64,000 nt of DNA from positions 1 to 64,000 of the forward strand of contig NZ_FMID01000038.1 in the NCBI RefSeq assembly GCF_900095385.1. The letters run 5' to 3'. Positions 33,560 to 41,853 of this stretch are shown in pieces. How positions within the stretch are numbered: the stretch's first letter is position 1; each line of letters begins with the position of its first letter. A program made the position numbers and the translations under genes. The DNA comes from Methanoculleus chikugoensis (GTDB taxonomy: Archaea; Halobacteriota; Methanomicrobia; Methanomicrobiales; Methanoculleaceae). The notes beneath the pieces are model-generated. The model was not told the DNA's origin and ran no database searches. It saw only the letters and a program-made list of their open reading frames with translations.

Positions 33560-34318
33560 ATGAAGATCGCTATTTGTGGAAAAGGAGGCAGCGGGAAGAG
33601 CACGCTCGCTGCCCTGCTCGCACGTGAGTACGCACGGCGGAACCGCCCCGTGCTGGTCATCGATACCGACGAGTCGAACCTCGGGCTGCACCGTCTACTC
33701 GGGACGGACGCACCGCCCGACCTGATGAACTACTTCGGGGGCAAGATGACCGTAGGAGCGAAGATTATGGCGGCGATGCCCGACCTGACATCTGTCCACC
33801 TGATCGAGGATGCCTGGACGCTCGACGACCTTCCAAAGGACTATGTCGCCGAAGACCACGGCGTTCGGCTCGTCGCCATCGGCAAGATCCACGATGCGGG
33901 AGAGGGATGTGCATGCCCGATGGGAATGCTTGCCAAACAGTTTCTCGGCGGTCTTCGCCTCGGTGACAACGATGTTGTTATCGCAGACACCGAGGCGGGG
34001 ATCGAGCACTTCGGCCGCGGAATCGATCAGGAGGCCGACGTGATCCTCATGGTGCTCGACCCCTCATTCGAGTCGCTGCGGCTCGCAGAGAAGATTACGG
34101 GAATGGCGGGGGGGATCGGCATTCCGCTCTACTATGTGCTGAATAAAACGGATCCGGCCATGGCTGCCCGGATGCGCGAGGGGATTGCGGATCCGTCCCG
34201 GATCATTTGCGAAATCCCGCAGGAGCCAGGCATCCTTGAAGCGGGTCTCGGCGGACAGGCCTTGACGGACGGGCGCCCGGCCATCGGCTTACTGGTCGAG
34301 GTGCTGGAAGGGCGGTAG
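33560..34318 (+). CDS. CooC-like P-loop ATPase (metal-cofactor maturation)
   Basis: 252 residues. Deviant Walker A GKGGSGKSTLAALLA with the signature lysine of SIMIBI ATPases, VLVIDTDESN, and VVIADTEAGIEHFGRG, which closely matches CooC/CO dehydrogenase maturation factors. A CACPMG pair (CXC) could bind nickel, as in CooC dimers. It probably inserts nickel into CO dehydrogenase/acetyl-CoA synthase or a related enzyme. No CODH gene is in the window. It is followed 42 nt later by a flavin reductase. Confidence 0.83.
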   Translation: MKIAICGKGGSGKSTLAALLAREYARRNRPVLVIDTDESNLGLHRLLGTDAPPDLMNYFGGKMTVGAKIMAAMPDLTSVHLIEDAWTLDDLPKDYVAEDHGVRLVAIGKIHDAGEGCACPMGMLAKQFLGGLRLGDNDVVIADTEAGIEHFGRGIDQEADVILMVLDPSFESLRLAEKITGMAGGIGIPLYYVLNKTDPAMAARMREGIADPSRIICEIPQEPGILEAGLGGQALTDGRPAIGLLVEVLEGR

Positions 34319-34360
34319 CCGCCCGTAGAGAATAATGCCGACGTAAAGGACGTAAAAACC

Positions 34361-34942
34361 ATGCACCTACCACCGCACAGCCGTGAAAACGTCCTGCCGC
34401 TCCCCGTGGTGCTCATCTCGACGATCTCGAAGGCCGGGATCCGGAATGCCGCACCCTGGGGGAACATCACCCCGATCCTCCGGCCCCTCGACGAGATCGT
34501 CCTTGCCTCCTGGCTGCGGCGCGACACCCTCGACAACATCAGGGAGACCGGCGAGTTCGTCGTCAACGTGCCGCCGGCCACGATGGTCGAGGAAGTGATG
34601 ATCTGCTCCCGGAACTTCCCGCCCGAGGTCGACGAGTTCGAAGAGGCAGGGCTTACCTCCCGGCCTTCAGCCGTCGTCGCGCCGCCCGGCATCGAGGGGT
34701 CGGTCGCGTGGATGGAGTGCCGGCTCGTCGAGGAGATCACGAGGGAGAAGTTTGCGCTCGTCATCGGCAACGTCGTCCGTCTTGAGGTGAACGACCGGTA
34801 TGTCACCGCCCAGGGCAACCTGGACATCGATGCCGCCCGGCCCCTCTGCATGGTCTGCAGCAACGACGGGATCCGGTTCGCTTACCCCGTCGATGCAGGA
34901 CGGTTTGCGCCCTACTCTGAGATGTTCGTCCGGAGATCCTGA
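34361..34942 (+). CDS. Flavin reductase family protein (FMN-binding split barrel)
   Basis: 193 residues. Split-barrel FMN domain: LPLPVVLISTISKAGIRNAA at the start, ASWLRRDTLDNIRETGEFVVN and VAWMECRLVEEI. Archaeal members reduce flavins or ferric compounds, or are small flavoproteins such as flavoredoxins. Probably in the same transcript as the CooC-like ATPase. Substrate unknown. Confidence 0.88.
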   Translation: MHLPPHSRENVLPLPVVLISTISKAGIRNAAPWGNITPILRPLDEIVLASWLRRDTLDNIRETGEFVVNVPPATMVEEVMICSRNFPPEVDEFEEAGLTSRPSAVVAPPGIEGSVAWMECRLVEEITREKFALVIGNVVRLEVNDRYVTAQGNLDIDAARPLCMVCSNDGIRFAYPVDAGRFAPYSEMFVRRS

Positions 34943-34961
34943 TCGTCCCCCACCGGCCGGC

Positions 34962-34974
34962 AAAACTTATATCC
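34962..34974 (+). promoter_or_regulatory. TATA box of the small cysteine-rich gene
   Basis: AAAACTTATATCC centred about 27 nt before ATG 34998, supporting a leaderless mRNA for the 44-residue protein. Confidence 0.6.
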
Positions 34975-34997
34975 CTGGGGCGGAAAAAGAGGCCTTT

Positions 34998-35132
34998 ATG
35001 CCGGCCTGCAGTGACTGCGCCCTCTATACGAAGAAGACCGGGACCGAGGGGGAGTGCAGCATCAACGGCCCCGTTCCCGCTGACCGGGACGCCGGGCGGT
35101 GCCCGTCCCGGACGTTTCGGCCACGCGGATGA
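34998..35132 (+). CDS. 44-residue cysteine-rich protein
   Basis: MPACSDCALYTKKTG, then EGECSINGPVPADRDAGRCP and SRTF. Four cysteines (CX2C, C, C) could hold zinc or an Fe-S cluster. The layout resembles small HiPIP-like subunits of some glycyl-radical enzymes, but no such enzyme is nearby and the similarity is only in pattern. It has its own TATA box and a leaderless start. Short, but composition and promoter support it. Confidence 0.65.
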   Translation: MPACSDCALYTKKTGTEGECSINGPVPADRDAGRCPSRTFRPRG

Positions 35133-35335
35133 CGTCGTGACGTTTGAGGGGCATGACCATATTCGTCGGGAGCGGATGCCCTGCGTCACACTACGCTTGA
35201 GAAACGATTGCTATGCATCAGAGAGCCGGAACTCTGCCGATGCAGTTCCAGGGGGAGATAGAATGATCCGAACCCTGCGATATGAATTCCAGGATAAATA
35301 AATAAGATTAAGTATGAGATCCATTAACAATTTTA
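35133..35335. other. Intergenic region with a possible 12-codon micro-ORF
   Basis: At 35263-35301 an ATG with a strong GGGGGAG ribosome-binding site opens MIRTLRYEFQDK and a stop. It could be a leader peptide or chance. A TATA-like AAGATTAAGTATG near 35305-35317 follows, which would start a transcript at the hairpin leader of the P-type ATPase. Confidence 0.35.
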
Positions 35336-35400
35336 ACACTTGAAAGAAGTGTCACAGGCGGGCGCTTCTGTCCTTTCCGCCCGCTTCTTTCCAGTATCGT
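35336..35400 (+). promoter_or_regulatory. Two-hairpin 5' leader of the metal ATPase gene
   Basis: ACACTT-GAAAG-AAGTGT (35336-35352) is followed by GCGGGCG-N13-CGCCCGC (35358-35384), a T-rich TTCTTT, and then the ATG at 35401. The second hairpin with its T-rich tail has the form of an attenuator. Metal-dependent control is inferred from position only. Confidence 0.45.
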
Positions 35401-37344
35401 ATGTACGGTGATTCGAGAATGGATGTGACTCATGATTCTTCCGGACCATTGACTGCCGCCCCCTGGTCCCTTCTCCGAGACTATAGAGAATTCCTGCTCG
35501 CTCCGGGCACAATCTTCACGCTTGTCAGCGGCACCCTCCTGTTGATTGCTATTCTGTGCCAGTTTTCCGGCCTCTTTCCCGGTATGGCCCTGGAAATCTA
35601 TGCGGATTGGATCTACCTTGCAGCCGCTCTGGTGGGATCTTCGTTCATCTGGTACAGCGCCGCCCAGGGGATCCGCGAACGCGATTTCACCGCAGATATC
35701 CCCGTTTCCCTTGCTACGGCCGCAGCCATCGCGATCGGGGAATATTCCGCTGCTGCCGTTGTCGCCGTGCTCCTCCTCTTCGGCGGGATGCTCGAAGAGC
35801 TCGTCGCCGCCCGCGCCGACCGGGCGCTTGACGCGCTTGCCCGGTTGCTACCTGACCGGGTGACCGTTCGGCGCAACGGCAGAGACCTTTCCCTTCCTCT
35901 CGAAGAACTGGTCGTCGGTGATCTTCTCATCGTGCATTCCGGGGAGCGGATCGCCGTCGACGGGGAGATCCAGTTCGGGACGGCTTCCGTCAACCAGTCG
36001 GCGATCACCGGAGAAAGCGTGCCGGTGGAGAAGCAGAAAGGGGACACCGTCTTCGCCGGCACCCTCAACGAGATCGGGGCGATCGAGGTCCGTGCAACCC
36101 GGGTCGGGACCGAGACCACGCTCGGCCAGATCCGCAGGCTTGTTGCGGACGCCCAGGAAGAGAAAGCGCCTGTCGAGCGGGTGCTCGACCGCTACGCAAA
36201 GTTGTATACGCCGGCCGCCATCATCCTGGGGCTGCTCCTCTGGTGGTGGACCGGGAACGTCCTGCAGGCGATCACCATGCTCATCGTCTTCTGCCCGTGC
36301 GTGATCGTCCTCGCGACACCGACGGCACTCGTCGCCTCAATAGGGAATGCCGCGCTCAGGGGCAGCCTCGTGAAGAAGGGAGCGGCTGTGGAGACGCTGG
36401 CCCATGTTGATACCGTGATCTTCGACAAGACCGGGACGCTCACGCTCGGGGAGCTGCGGCTCGCCGCCGCGGTTCCTTTCGATGACGTCCTCGAAACCAG
36501 CCTGATAGGGTACGCCGCATCCGCCGAGAAGTTCAGCGAACACCCTGTAGGTAGGGCGATCGTGCAGGCTGCCATAGAGCGTGAGATCACAGTCCCGGAC
36601 CCCGACTCCTGCGAGTTATTGACCGGGCTCGGCGTGAAGGCCGAAATAGGGGGGCGGATGGTCCTGCTCGGACGCCCGAAGCTCTTCGCCGGGATGGGAA
36701 TCACCCTTTCCGAGACCGTTCTCCGGGAGATCGATGCCAGAACCCACGAGGGAAAGAGTGTCATCGTCGTGATGATCGACGATATGGTCAGCGGTCTCCT
36801 GATCTTTGAGGACACGCTCCGGGAGCATGCACAGGAGACCGTTGCCGCCCTCAACACGGCAGGCATCAGGACGGTCATCGTAACGGGAGACAACCGGGGG
36901 GCAGCCGCCAGGATCGCAGAAAAAACCGGGATATCTGAGACCCATGCCGAGATGATGCCGGAGGAGAAGGTCGGAGTCGTGAAGCGGTTTCAGGAAGCAG
37001 GGCACCGGGTGGCATTCGTTGGCGACGGGGTGAACGACGGCCCGGCACTCGCGACCGCCGACGTGGGTGTGGCGATGGGGAATGCCGGCACGGACGTCGC
37101 CATCGAGACTGCAGATGTGGTGCTGTTATCGGACGAGCTCCTCAAACTCCCGCATCTCATCGGCACCTCGCAAAAAACTCTCCGGACCATCCGGCAGAAC
37201 CTCATCTTTGCTGTGGGAGTTCTTCTCCTTGCCGTGTGCCTTACCGTCTTCAACATCCTCACGCCGGTGACCGGGGCGCTCCTGCACGAACTCTCCTCAA
37301 TTCCGGTGATTGCCAACTCGGCACGGCTGATCGGGCTGAAGTGA
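35401..37344 (+). CDS. Heavy-metal P1B-type ATPase
   Basis: 647 residues. Actuator TGES (203), membrane metal site CPC (298-300), phosphorylation site DKTGT (342), the P1B-specific His-Pro in SEHPVGRA (about 381) and GDGVND (541). No N-terminal metal-binding domain (no CXXC), unlike CopA or ZntA. A CPC site suits export of Cu, Zn, Cd or a related ion; the exact metal cannot be fixed. About six to eight membrane helices. ATG 35419 is an alternative start. Preceded by a hairpin leader. Confidence 0.92.
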   Translation: MYGDSRMDVTHDSSGPLTAAPWSLLRDYREFLLAPGTIFTLVSGTLLLIAILCQFSGLFPGMALEIYADWIYLAAALVGSSFIWYSAAQGIRERDFTADIPVSLATAAAIAIGEYSAAAVVAVLLLFGGMLEELVAARADRALDALARLLPDRVTVRRNGRDLSLPLEELVVGDLLIVHSGERIAVDGEIQFGTASVNQSAITGESVPVEKQKGDTVFAGTLNEIGAIEVRATRVGTETTLGQIRRLVADAQEEKAPVERVLDRYAKLYTPAAIILGLLLWWWTGNVLQAITMLIVFCPCVIVLATPTALVASIGNAALRGSLVKKGAAVETLAHVDTVIFDKTGTLTLGELRLAAAVPFDDVLETSLIGYAASAEKFSEHPVGRAIVQAAIEREITVPDPDSCELLTGLGVKAEIGGRMVLLGRPKLFAGMGITLSETVLREIDARTHEGKSVIVVMIDDMVSGLLIFEDTLREHAQETVAALNTAGIRTVIVTGDNRGAAARIAEKTGISETHAEMMPEEKVGVVKRFQEAGHRVAFVGDGVNDGPALATADVGVAMGNAGTDVAIETADVVLLSDELLKLPHLIGTSQKTLRTIRQNLIFAVGVLLLAVCLTVFNILTPVTGALLHELSSIPVIANSARLIGLK

Positions 37345-37442
37345 AAACCGGTTCATTTTTTAGACCGCTCCCCGGGAACGGGAGGGGTCAACAAAAGTCG
37401 GGGGACTCCCCCGGCAAAAGTGCTGGAAGCAGCCCTATCCGA

Positions 37443-37883
37443 TCACTTCGGACAGTCGATCTCTTCCGAGTAGGGTTTGATGTCGAGAACCGGTGTCCCG
37501 TCGAGAGCTTCCAGCCCCCTGACCCGGATCGTCCCGCCCGTTATGTTGATGACATCGACGAGCGACAGGCTGATCGGATTCGGCCGGTTGGGGGAACGGG
37601 TTGCAAACACACCATGCTCCACCGGTTTGTGCGGGGGTGTCACACGGAGCACCGTCCGGTCGGACCGGTCAAACCAGCAGAGCACGAAGAGGTGTTTCTT
37701 CTCCTCAACCCTGAAAAGGCCGGGGAGGTATCGCTCGTCGATGACAATCTCCGCTTCGGTGTCGGTCAGCCTGCCCTGCCGTGGAGCATCCTCTTTCTTC
37801 TTATACGGCGAAGAAACGTACCCGATAGGGTTCAAGTCGACGTTCGTGATGCTCCCCTCCCGGTAATGGCGACGGCACTGCAA
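37443..37883 (-). CDS. tRNA t6A37 N-methyltransferase TrmO-like
   Basis: About 146 residues from a TTG. NPIGYVSSPYKKKEDAPRQG, the core GVFATRSPNRPNPISLSLV, and LEALDGTPVLDIKPY are the UPF0066/TrmO signature. Bacterial TrmO methylates N6-threonylcarbamoyladenosine at tRNA position 37, and archaeal homologues are presumed similar. Start choice is odd. The best ribosome-binding site (GGGAGGGG) sits just before an ATC codon at the natural protein beginning, while the nearest standard starts are TTG 37883 or an internal TTG. Convergent with the ATPase gene. Confidence 0.85.
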   Translation of the reverse strand: MQCRRHYREGSITNVDLNPIGYVSSPYKKKEDAPRQGRLTDTEAEIVIDERYLPGLFRVEEKKHLFVLCWFDRSDRTVLRVTPPHKPVEHGVFATRSPNRPNPISLSLVDVINITGGTIRVRGLEALDGTPVLDIKPYSEEIDCPK

Positions 37884-37979
37884 CTCTCTTCACAGAACGG
37901 CGATACACCGATTTTCGTGATCCCAATCTGTAGTTCCATGGTTTTCTCCGTAATCAAAAGGTAGCGGTAAGAGGATCTC

Positions 37980-38981
37980 CTACCGCCTGCGGGTGAGCAG
38001 CAGGGAGCTGCCTCCAAGGATTGCCGCAACGGCCAGGATTCCGGGCAGCGGAGCAGCAGTCGCGGCCGGTGCAGCCGCTTCTCCCGACGCAGCCTGCACC
38101 GGTGTGACCAGACCCTTGTTGTAGCGGATGACGTCGGGGAGCGAGTCGACGCCCGGGAGCGACTTGGGGAAGTTGGTGAAGATGATCCGCTCTGCAGGCA
38201 CCCCGTTGTCGTGAAGCGCCTCCTCGAGGCCCTTTGCCAACTCCCCCGACTGCATGTTCTCGATGACGTACTTCACGTTCCGATACTTTTCGGGATGATT
38301 GCGGATATCGTCAACGACAACCCGCGGGGTGAATTTTCCACCCTGATAGAACTCCGGCGCATAGATGGACACCAGGTTCAGCCCGAGCCAGCCGACCGCT
38401 GCGTCCTCCTGCCAGACCATCACCACGGCATCCTGACCGGGAATCGTCTCCTGCTCCTCAGAGGAGAGATCCGCAGCATCGATCTCCGCAAGGTAATCAT
38501 CCAGCCGCGCTTCATAGTACGTCCGGTTTGCCGGATCCGCAGCAATCAGCCATCCCGCCACCTCGTGGGAGAGGTTTCTCGCCCCCGACGGGGTGTTCCA
38601 GATCATGGAGGGGTTCTCCAGGGTCACCCACTCCACCGTGCCGTAGTCGTTGGCAGTCATAAAATCGGCGACATACGGCATCACGTAGGACTGATCGACC
38701 GATCCGTTGTGGGCAACGAAGAGGTCGGCATCGCGAATGAACTCCTTCTGCAACTGGATGCGGTTCGGGATGATGTCCGCCTGCATGTGGGGGCAGATGG
38801 TCGGATCGGCGATGTAGACGGCCTCGACCTTCTCCCCGCCGATGTATTGGATGGGATCCCAGAGAACGGTGGTCGTGGAGACCACCGTTATGGCGTTTAC
38901 CCCGGGTGCTACGAAAAGTAAGGCAAGTAGGAAAGATAGGATACGAATTCTATTCATATTGAGAATAGTTGTGATTGACAT
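37980..38981 (-). CDS. Metal ABC transporter substrate-binding protein (ZnuA/TroA-like)
   Basis: 333 residues (310 if it starts at a later Met). Signal peptide (ILSFLLALLFVAPGVNA), then a cluster A-I metal-binding domain (VVSTTTVLWDPIQYIGGEKVE, ADPTICPHMQ, LFVAHNG). The typical ZnuA histidine-rich loop is missing and the ligand set looks altered (CPHM in place of DPHxY). Unusually, the C-terminus has a Pro/Ala linker, a membrane helix and the end RRR, so the binding protein is tethered by its C-terminus. Last gene of the FmdE-ABC operon. Confidence 0.85.
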   Translation of the reverse strand: MSITTILNMNRIRILSFLLALLFVAPGVNAITVVSTTTVLWDPIQYIGGEKVEAVYIADPTICPHMQADIIPNRIQLQKEFIRDADLFVAHNGSVDQSYVMPYVADFMTANDYGTVEWVTLENPSMIWNTPSGARNLSHEVAGWLIAADPANRTYYEARLDDYLAEIDAADLSSEEQETIPGQDAVVMVWQEDAAVGWLGLNLVSIYAPEFYQGGKFTPRVVVDDIRNHPEKYRNVKYVIENMQSGELAKGLEEALHDNGVPAERIIFTNFPKSLPGVDSLPDVIRYNKGLVTPVQAASGEAAAPAATAAPLPGILAVAAILGGSSLLLTRRR

Positions 38982-38982
38982 A

Positions 38983-39813
38983 TTAAATCTTGCGAAAGGT
39001 AACCCGTCGCCTGGGTGAGAGGAGCACCGCGGCGATGAAGACGACGGAGAAGAGAACGGCGGTCAGGGGAGCGACGGGGAGGGAATATTCCAGGCCGACA
39101 AGGGCGCCGGATATACTGATCACGGCGGCTACAGTCGGGGCGACCACAAACATCGCGGCCAATCGGTTACAAAACTGGAGTGCGATTGCCGCCGGGGTGA
39201 CCAGCCAGACGTAGAGCAGGAGGCCCCCGATGATGGGGAGGCAGAGGGCGACGGTGAGCGCAATGACGAAGAGCATCGCGTAGTAAACCGGTTTCACCCG
39301 AATCCCGACCGATTCCGCGATCCTCTTGTCGAAGATTATCGCGGTGATCTCCTTGTAGAGGACAACGATAAAGGCGATCGCAACGACGCAGATGACCGCG
39401 AGGACGTATATCTCTTCGCGGTAGAGGGAGATGACGTCCCCGAAGAGGAGACCCATGGCGGAGAACCCCTGCCCAAGGGTCTGCATGTAGGCGATGAAGA
39501 AGATGGCCACGGCCATGCAGATCCCGAACAGCAGCCCGAGCGACGTATCGGGAGAGAGCCGGGCCTTATCCGAGAGAGGGCCGATGAGGAAGGCGACGGC
39601 GACGCCGGCCACGATGGAGCAGACGGTTGGATTGAGGGAGAGGAACATTCCCACCGCCGCACCGGCAAAGGCGGCATGGGCCATGGTGAACCCGATGGAG
39701 GAGATCTGCACCTGGGTGATGATCACGCTGAGGACGGCGCAGGCGACGGAGGCGAAGAGCATGGCCTCCACGGCATGGCAGACGATGTTGTTCTGGATGA
39801 TGAACTCAAGCAT
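38983..39813 (-). CDS. Metal ABC transporter permease (ZnuB-like)
   Basis: 276 residues with about eight membrane helices. Family words are GFTMAHAAFAGAAVGM, LLFGICMAVAIFF, LCLPIIGGLLLYVWLVTPAA and GLEYSLPVAPLTAVLFS of the ABC-3 family that imports Zn, Mn or Fe. Its start overlaps the ATPase end by 8 nt, and the gene ends one base before the binding-protein start. The ATG at 39813 has AAGGGG upstream. Confidence 0.92.
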   Translation of the reverse strand: MLEFIIQNNIVCHAVEAMLFASVACAVLSVIITQVQISSIGFTMAHAAFAGAAVGMFLSLNPTVCSIVAGVAVAFLIGPLSDKARLSPDTSLGLLFGICMAVAIFFIAYMQTLGQGFSAMGLLFGDVISLYREEIYVLAVICVVAIAFIVVLYKEITAIIFDKRIAESVGIRVKPVYYAMLFVIALTVALCLPIIGGLLLYVWLVTPAAIALQFCNRLAAMFVVAPTVAAVISISGALVGLEYSLPVAPLTAVLFSVVFIAAVLLSPRRRVTFRKI

Positions 39814-40555
39814 GTAAAGCCCCTTTTCCGGCACTCCGGACGACCTGCTCCACCTCTTTTGGGGGGCACTCCCGGCTGACCACGATCTTCCCCTCCTGCA
39901 TCACCACGACCCGCACCGGCCTGTCAGGCAGGTCGTCAAAGGCATGCGATACGATCAGCACCGTTATCCCGCTCCCGACCAGACGGGCGAGAAGGCGGTT
40001 GATCTCCTCCCGGGCAAACATATCCAGGTTGGAGAAAGGCTCGTCCAGAAGGAGGACCTCTGGATTGCGGGCCAGGTTCTGGGCCATGAGCACCTTCTGC
40101 TGCTGCCCGCCGGAGAGCTGCCCGATGGGGCGGGTGGCGAGATCCTCGATGCCGAGCAGATGCAGGGCTTTTTTCACCTCCACGTAATCCTCCGTCCGGG
40201 GCTTCCGGAAGAGACCGATCGTGCCGTAGCATCCCATCAAGACGACCTCCTCGACCGTGAACGGCGTGAGCGGATCAAAGGCAAAGTTCTGGAGGAGGTA
40301 GCCGACCCGGCACCGTACCTGCACCCCGTCTCCCCGCACGTCTTGCCCGCATACGATAGCCTTTCCGTGGGTGATGGCGAGCATCCCGTTGATGGTCTCG
40401 AGCAGCGTGGTCTTCCCGGCCCCGTTCGGACCACCTATCACCACGAACTCGCCCTTCCCTATCGAGAGGGAGATGTCCGTCAGGGTGGGGCGGTCTGCAC
40501 CCTCGTAGGCGGTGTACACGTTTTCAAGCCTGATGACAGGGTCCGACGGAGTCAT
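39806..40555 (-). CDS. Metal ABC transporter ATPase (ZnuC-like)
   Basis: 249 residues. Walker A GGPNGAGKTTLLE, Q-loop LLQNFAFDP, ABC signature LSGGQQQKVLMAQ, Walker B VLLLDEPFSNLD and the switch His in LIVSHAFDDL. It powers the ABC-3 permease encoded next. It starts 6 nt after the FmdE-like gene, so the four genes form one operon. Confidence 0.94.
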   Translation of the reverse strand: MTPSDPVIRLENVYTAYEGADRPTLTDISLSIGKGEFVVIGGPNGAGKTTLLETINGMLAITHGKAIVCGQDVRGDGVQVRCRVGYLLQNFAFDPLTPFTVEEVVLMGCYGTIGLFRKPRTEDYVEVKKALHLLGIEDLATRPIGQLSGGQQQKVLMAQNLARNPEVLLLDEPFSNLDMFAREEINRLLARLVGSGITVLIVSHAFDDLPDRPVRVVVMQEGKIVVSRECPPKEVEQVVRSAGKGALHA

Positions 40556-40561
40556 GGCCCT

Positions 40562-41005
40562 TCAGGACGAGGAGAGGTCGAAGAGTTCATCGTCGCGCCT
40601 GTAGTACATCTCCTCGGCCACGGCTTCGATCGCGGCCTCGTAGTCCATATCCCGCCCGGGGAGGGGGAACGGGTGCGGAGTGACGGTGATCCGTCTCCCG
40701 TCGGCTTCAAAGGTGCAACTGACGGTCTCCGAGGGGATGATCTCGATGTTTCGCTTTCCAAGCGTACACCCGCTCCCGAGCTGGACCCCGTCTGCCAGGC
40801 AGGACTGCGGGGGCACCCCGGCACAGCGGATCTCGGCCTTCATCCGGAACGGGTCGTCGCAGAAGGTACCCCGTACATACTTTCCGATTCGGTACCCAAG
40901 GACGATATAAGGCCCCAGGTGACCGTGGAACGCGGCAAGGTCGGCTACGGAGAAGTCATTTTTGATATTATAGTATTTGCAGTGGCGGTGGGTCTCTGCA
41001 TCCAT
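40562..41005 (-). CDS. FmdE-domain protein heading a metal-uptake operon
   Basis: 147 residues. FmdE domain: LAAFHGHLGPYIVLGYRIGK (conserved His in HGHLGP), then RCAGVPPQSCLADGVQLGSGCTLGKRNIEI, with the Cys residues typical of the family. FmdE-domain proteins are linked to formylmethanofuran dehydrogenase and to metal handling, but the C-terminal zinc ribbon is absent here. As first gene of an ABC-3 metal transporter operon it may be a metallochaperone or sensor (inferred). A TATA box at 41025-41036 lies 26 nt before the ATG, so the mRNA is leaderless. Confidence 0.85.
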   Translation of the reverse strand: MDAETHRHCKYYNIKNDFSVADLAAFHGHLGPYIVLGYRIGKYVRGTFCDDPFRMKAEIRCAGVPPQSCLADGVQLGSGCTLGKRNIEIIPSETVSCTFEADGRRITVTPHPFPLPGRDMDYEAAIEAVAEEMYYRRDDELFDLSSS

Positions 41006-41024
41006 GGAGTATCGTCTGTAGAGA

Positions 41025-41036
41025 TAATATTTAATA
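41025..41036 (-). promoter_or_regulatory. TATA box of the FmdE-ABC operon
   Basis: Minus-strand TTAAATATTATC, 26 nt before ATG 41005. The 100-nt AT-rich gap is shared with the divergent methyltransferase gene. Confidence 0.6.
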
Positions 41037-41103
41037 ATTGTTCATTCTGATTACGTATGAAAGAAACACAATTATTTCCCACCACATTCAGGAGGTTTTA
41101 CCT

Positions 41104-41148
41104 ATGGATAACCTGGAACAAACATACAGGACGGCTGATGAAGCATGA
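41104..41148 (+). CDS. Possible 14-residue leader peptide before the methyltransferase
   Basis: A strong AGGAGGT ribosome-binding site (41089-41095) precedes ATG 41104, which opens MDNLEQTYRTADEA. Its stop codon overlaps the methyltransferase start (ATGA, 41145-41148). The methyltransferase itself has no good ribosome-binding site, so it may depend on translation of this micro-ORF. Too short for homology. Confidence 0.45.
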   Translation: MDNLEQTYRTADEA

Positions 41149-41834
41149 CCGAAACGCACCAGGTCCACGGAGCCATGGATGCAGAGGATTACGACCATCT
41201 CGTCAGGGCCATTGTTCCCGGCCAGCCTCTCCTCCTTGCCACCATCATCGATTACCTGCCTCCCCACCCACGGCGGATTCTTGAACTTGGCTGCGGGACC
41301 GGGATCCTCACCGCGATGGTTCGGGAGGAGTATCCCGACGCGGAGATAACCGGGATCGACCTCTCCCCGGAGATGCTGAAGACGGCAGCGGCAAAACCCG
41401 ATCTTGCCGGGGTCGAGTTTCTTGCACAGGATCTGCGGGATGCGTGGCCGACCGATCGCTACGATGCGATCGTCACCTCCCTCTGCCTCCACCACGTCTC
41501 AAAGGAGGACCGGGTTATGGTCGCCCGCCGGGCCTTGCAGGCGCTTTCGCCGGGAGGCCGGTTCATCTGCGGGGACATCTTCCGGGCCGGAGACGACCGG
41601 GAGGAGCAGATGCAGAGGGAGATCTGGTGCCGGGGCATGGAACGGCAGGGAGTTCCCGGCGACGTCATCCGGGGAATGGTGGCACAGCGGGAGAAGCACA
41701 TGTCTACGTTCACCACGGTATCAGAGTTCCGGGAGATGCTGGTGGAGTCGGGGTTCGGCAATGCGATTGTGCCGTTCACCTCAGGCTTCGTAGGCCTGGG
41801 GGTGGGGTTTGCAGGAGAACCTGAGGGGGTTTGA
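41145..41834 (+). CDS. Class I SAM-dependent methyltransferase
   Basis: 229 residues. SAM-binding motif I ILELGCGTGILTAMV, motif II ITGIDLSPEMLKTA, and DAIVTSLCLHHVSKEDR. Most like the UbiE/Methyltransf_25 type acting on small molecules; substrate unknown. It ends in a hairpin (41833-41853) that looks like a terminator. Its neighbour across the divergent promoter is the FmdE-ABC operon, so co-regulation is possible. Confidence 0.9.
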   Translation: MTETHQVHGAMDAEDYDHLVRAIVPGQPLLLATIIDYLPPHPRRILELGCGTGILTAMVREEYPDAEITGIDLSPEMLKTAAAKPDLAGVEFLAQDLRDAWPTDRYDAIVTSLCLHHVSKEDRVMVARRALQALSPGGRFICGDIFRAGDDREEQMQREIWCRGMERQGVPGDVIRGMVAQREKHMSTFTTVSEFREMLVESGFGNAIVPFTSGFVGLGVGFAGEPEGV

Positions 41835-41853
41835 TGGGAGATAACCTCCCATC
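41833..41853 (+). terminator. Hairpin at the end of the methyltransferase gene
   Basis: GATGGGAG-ATAAC-CTCCCATC, eight base pairs, starts inside the stop codon and is followed by CTTCTG. Probable transcription end. Confidence 0.55.
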
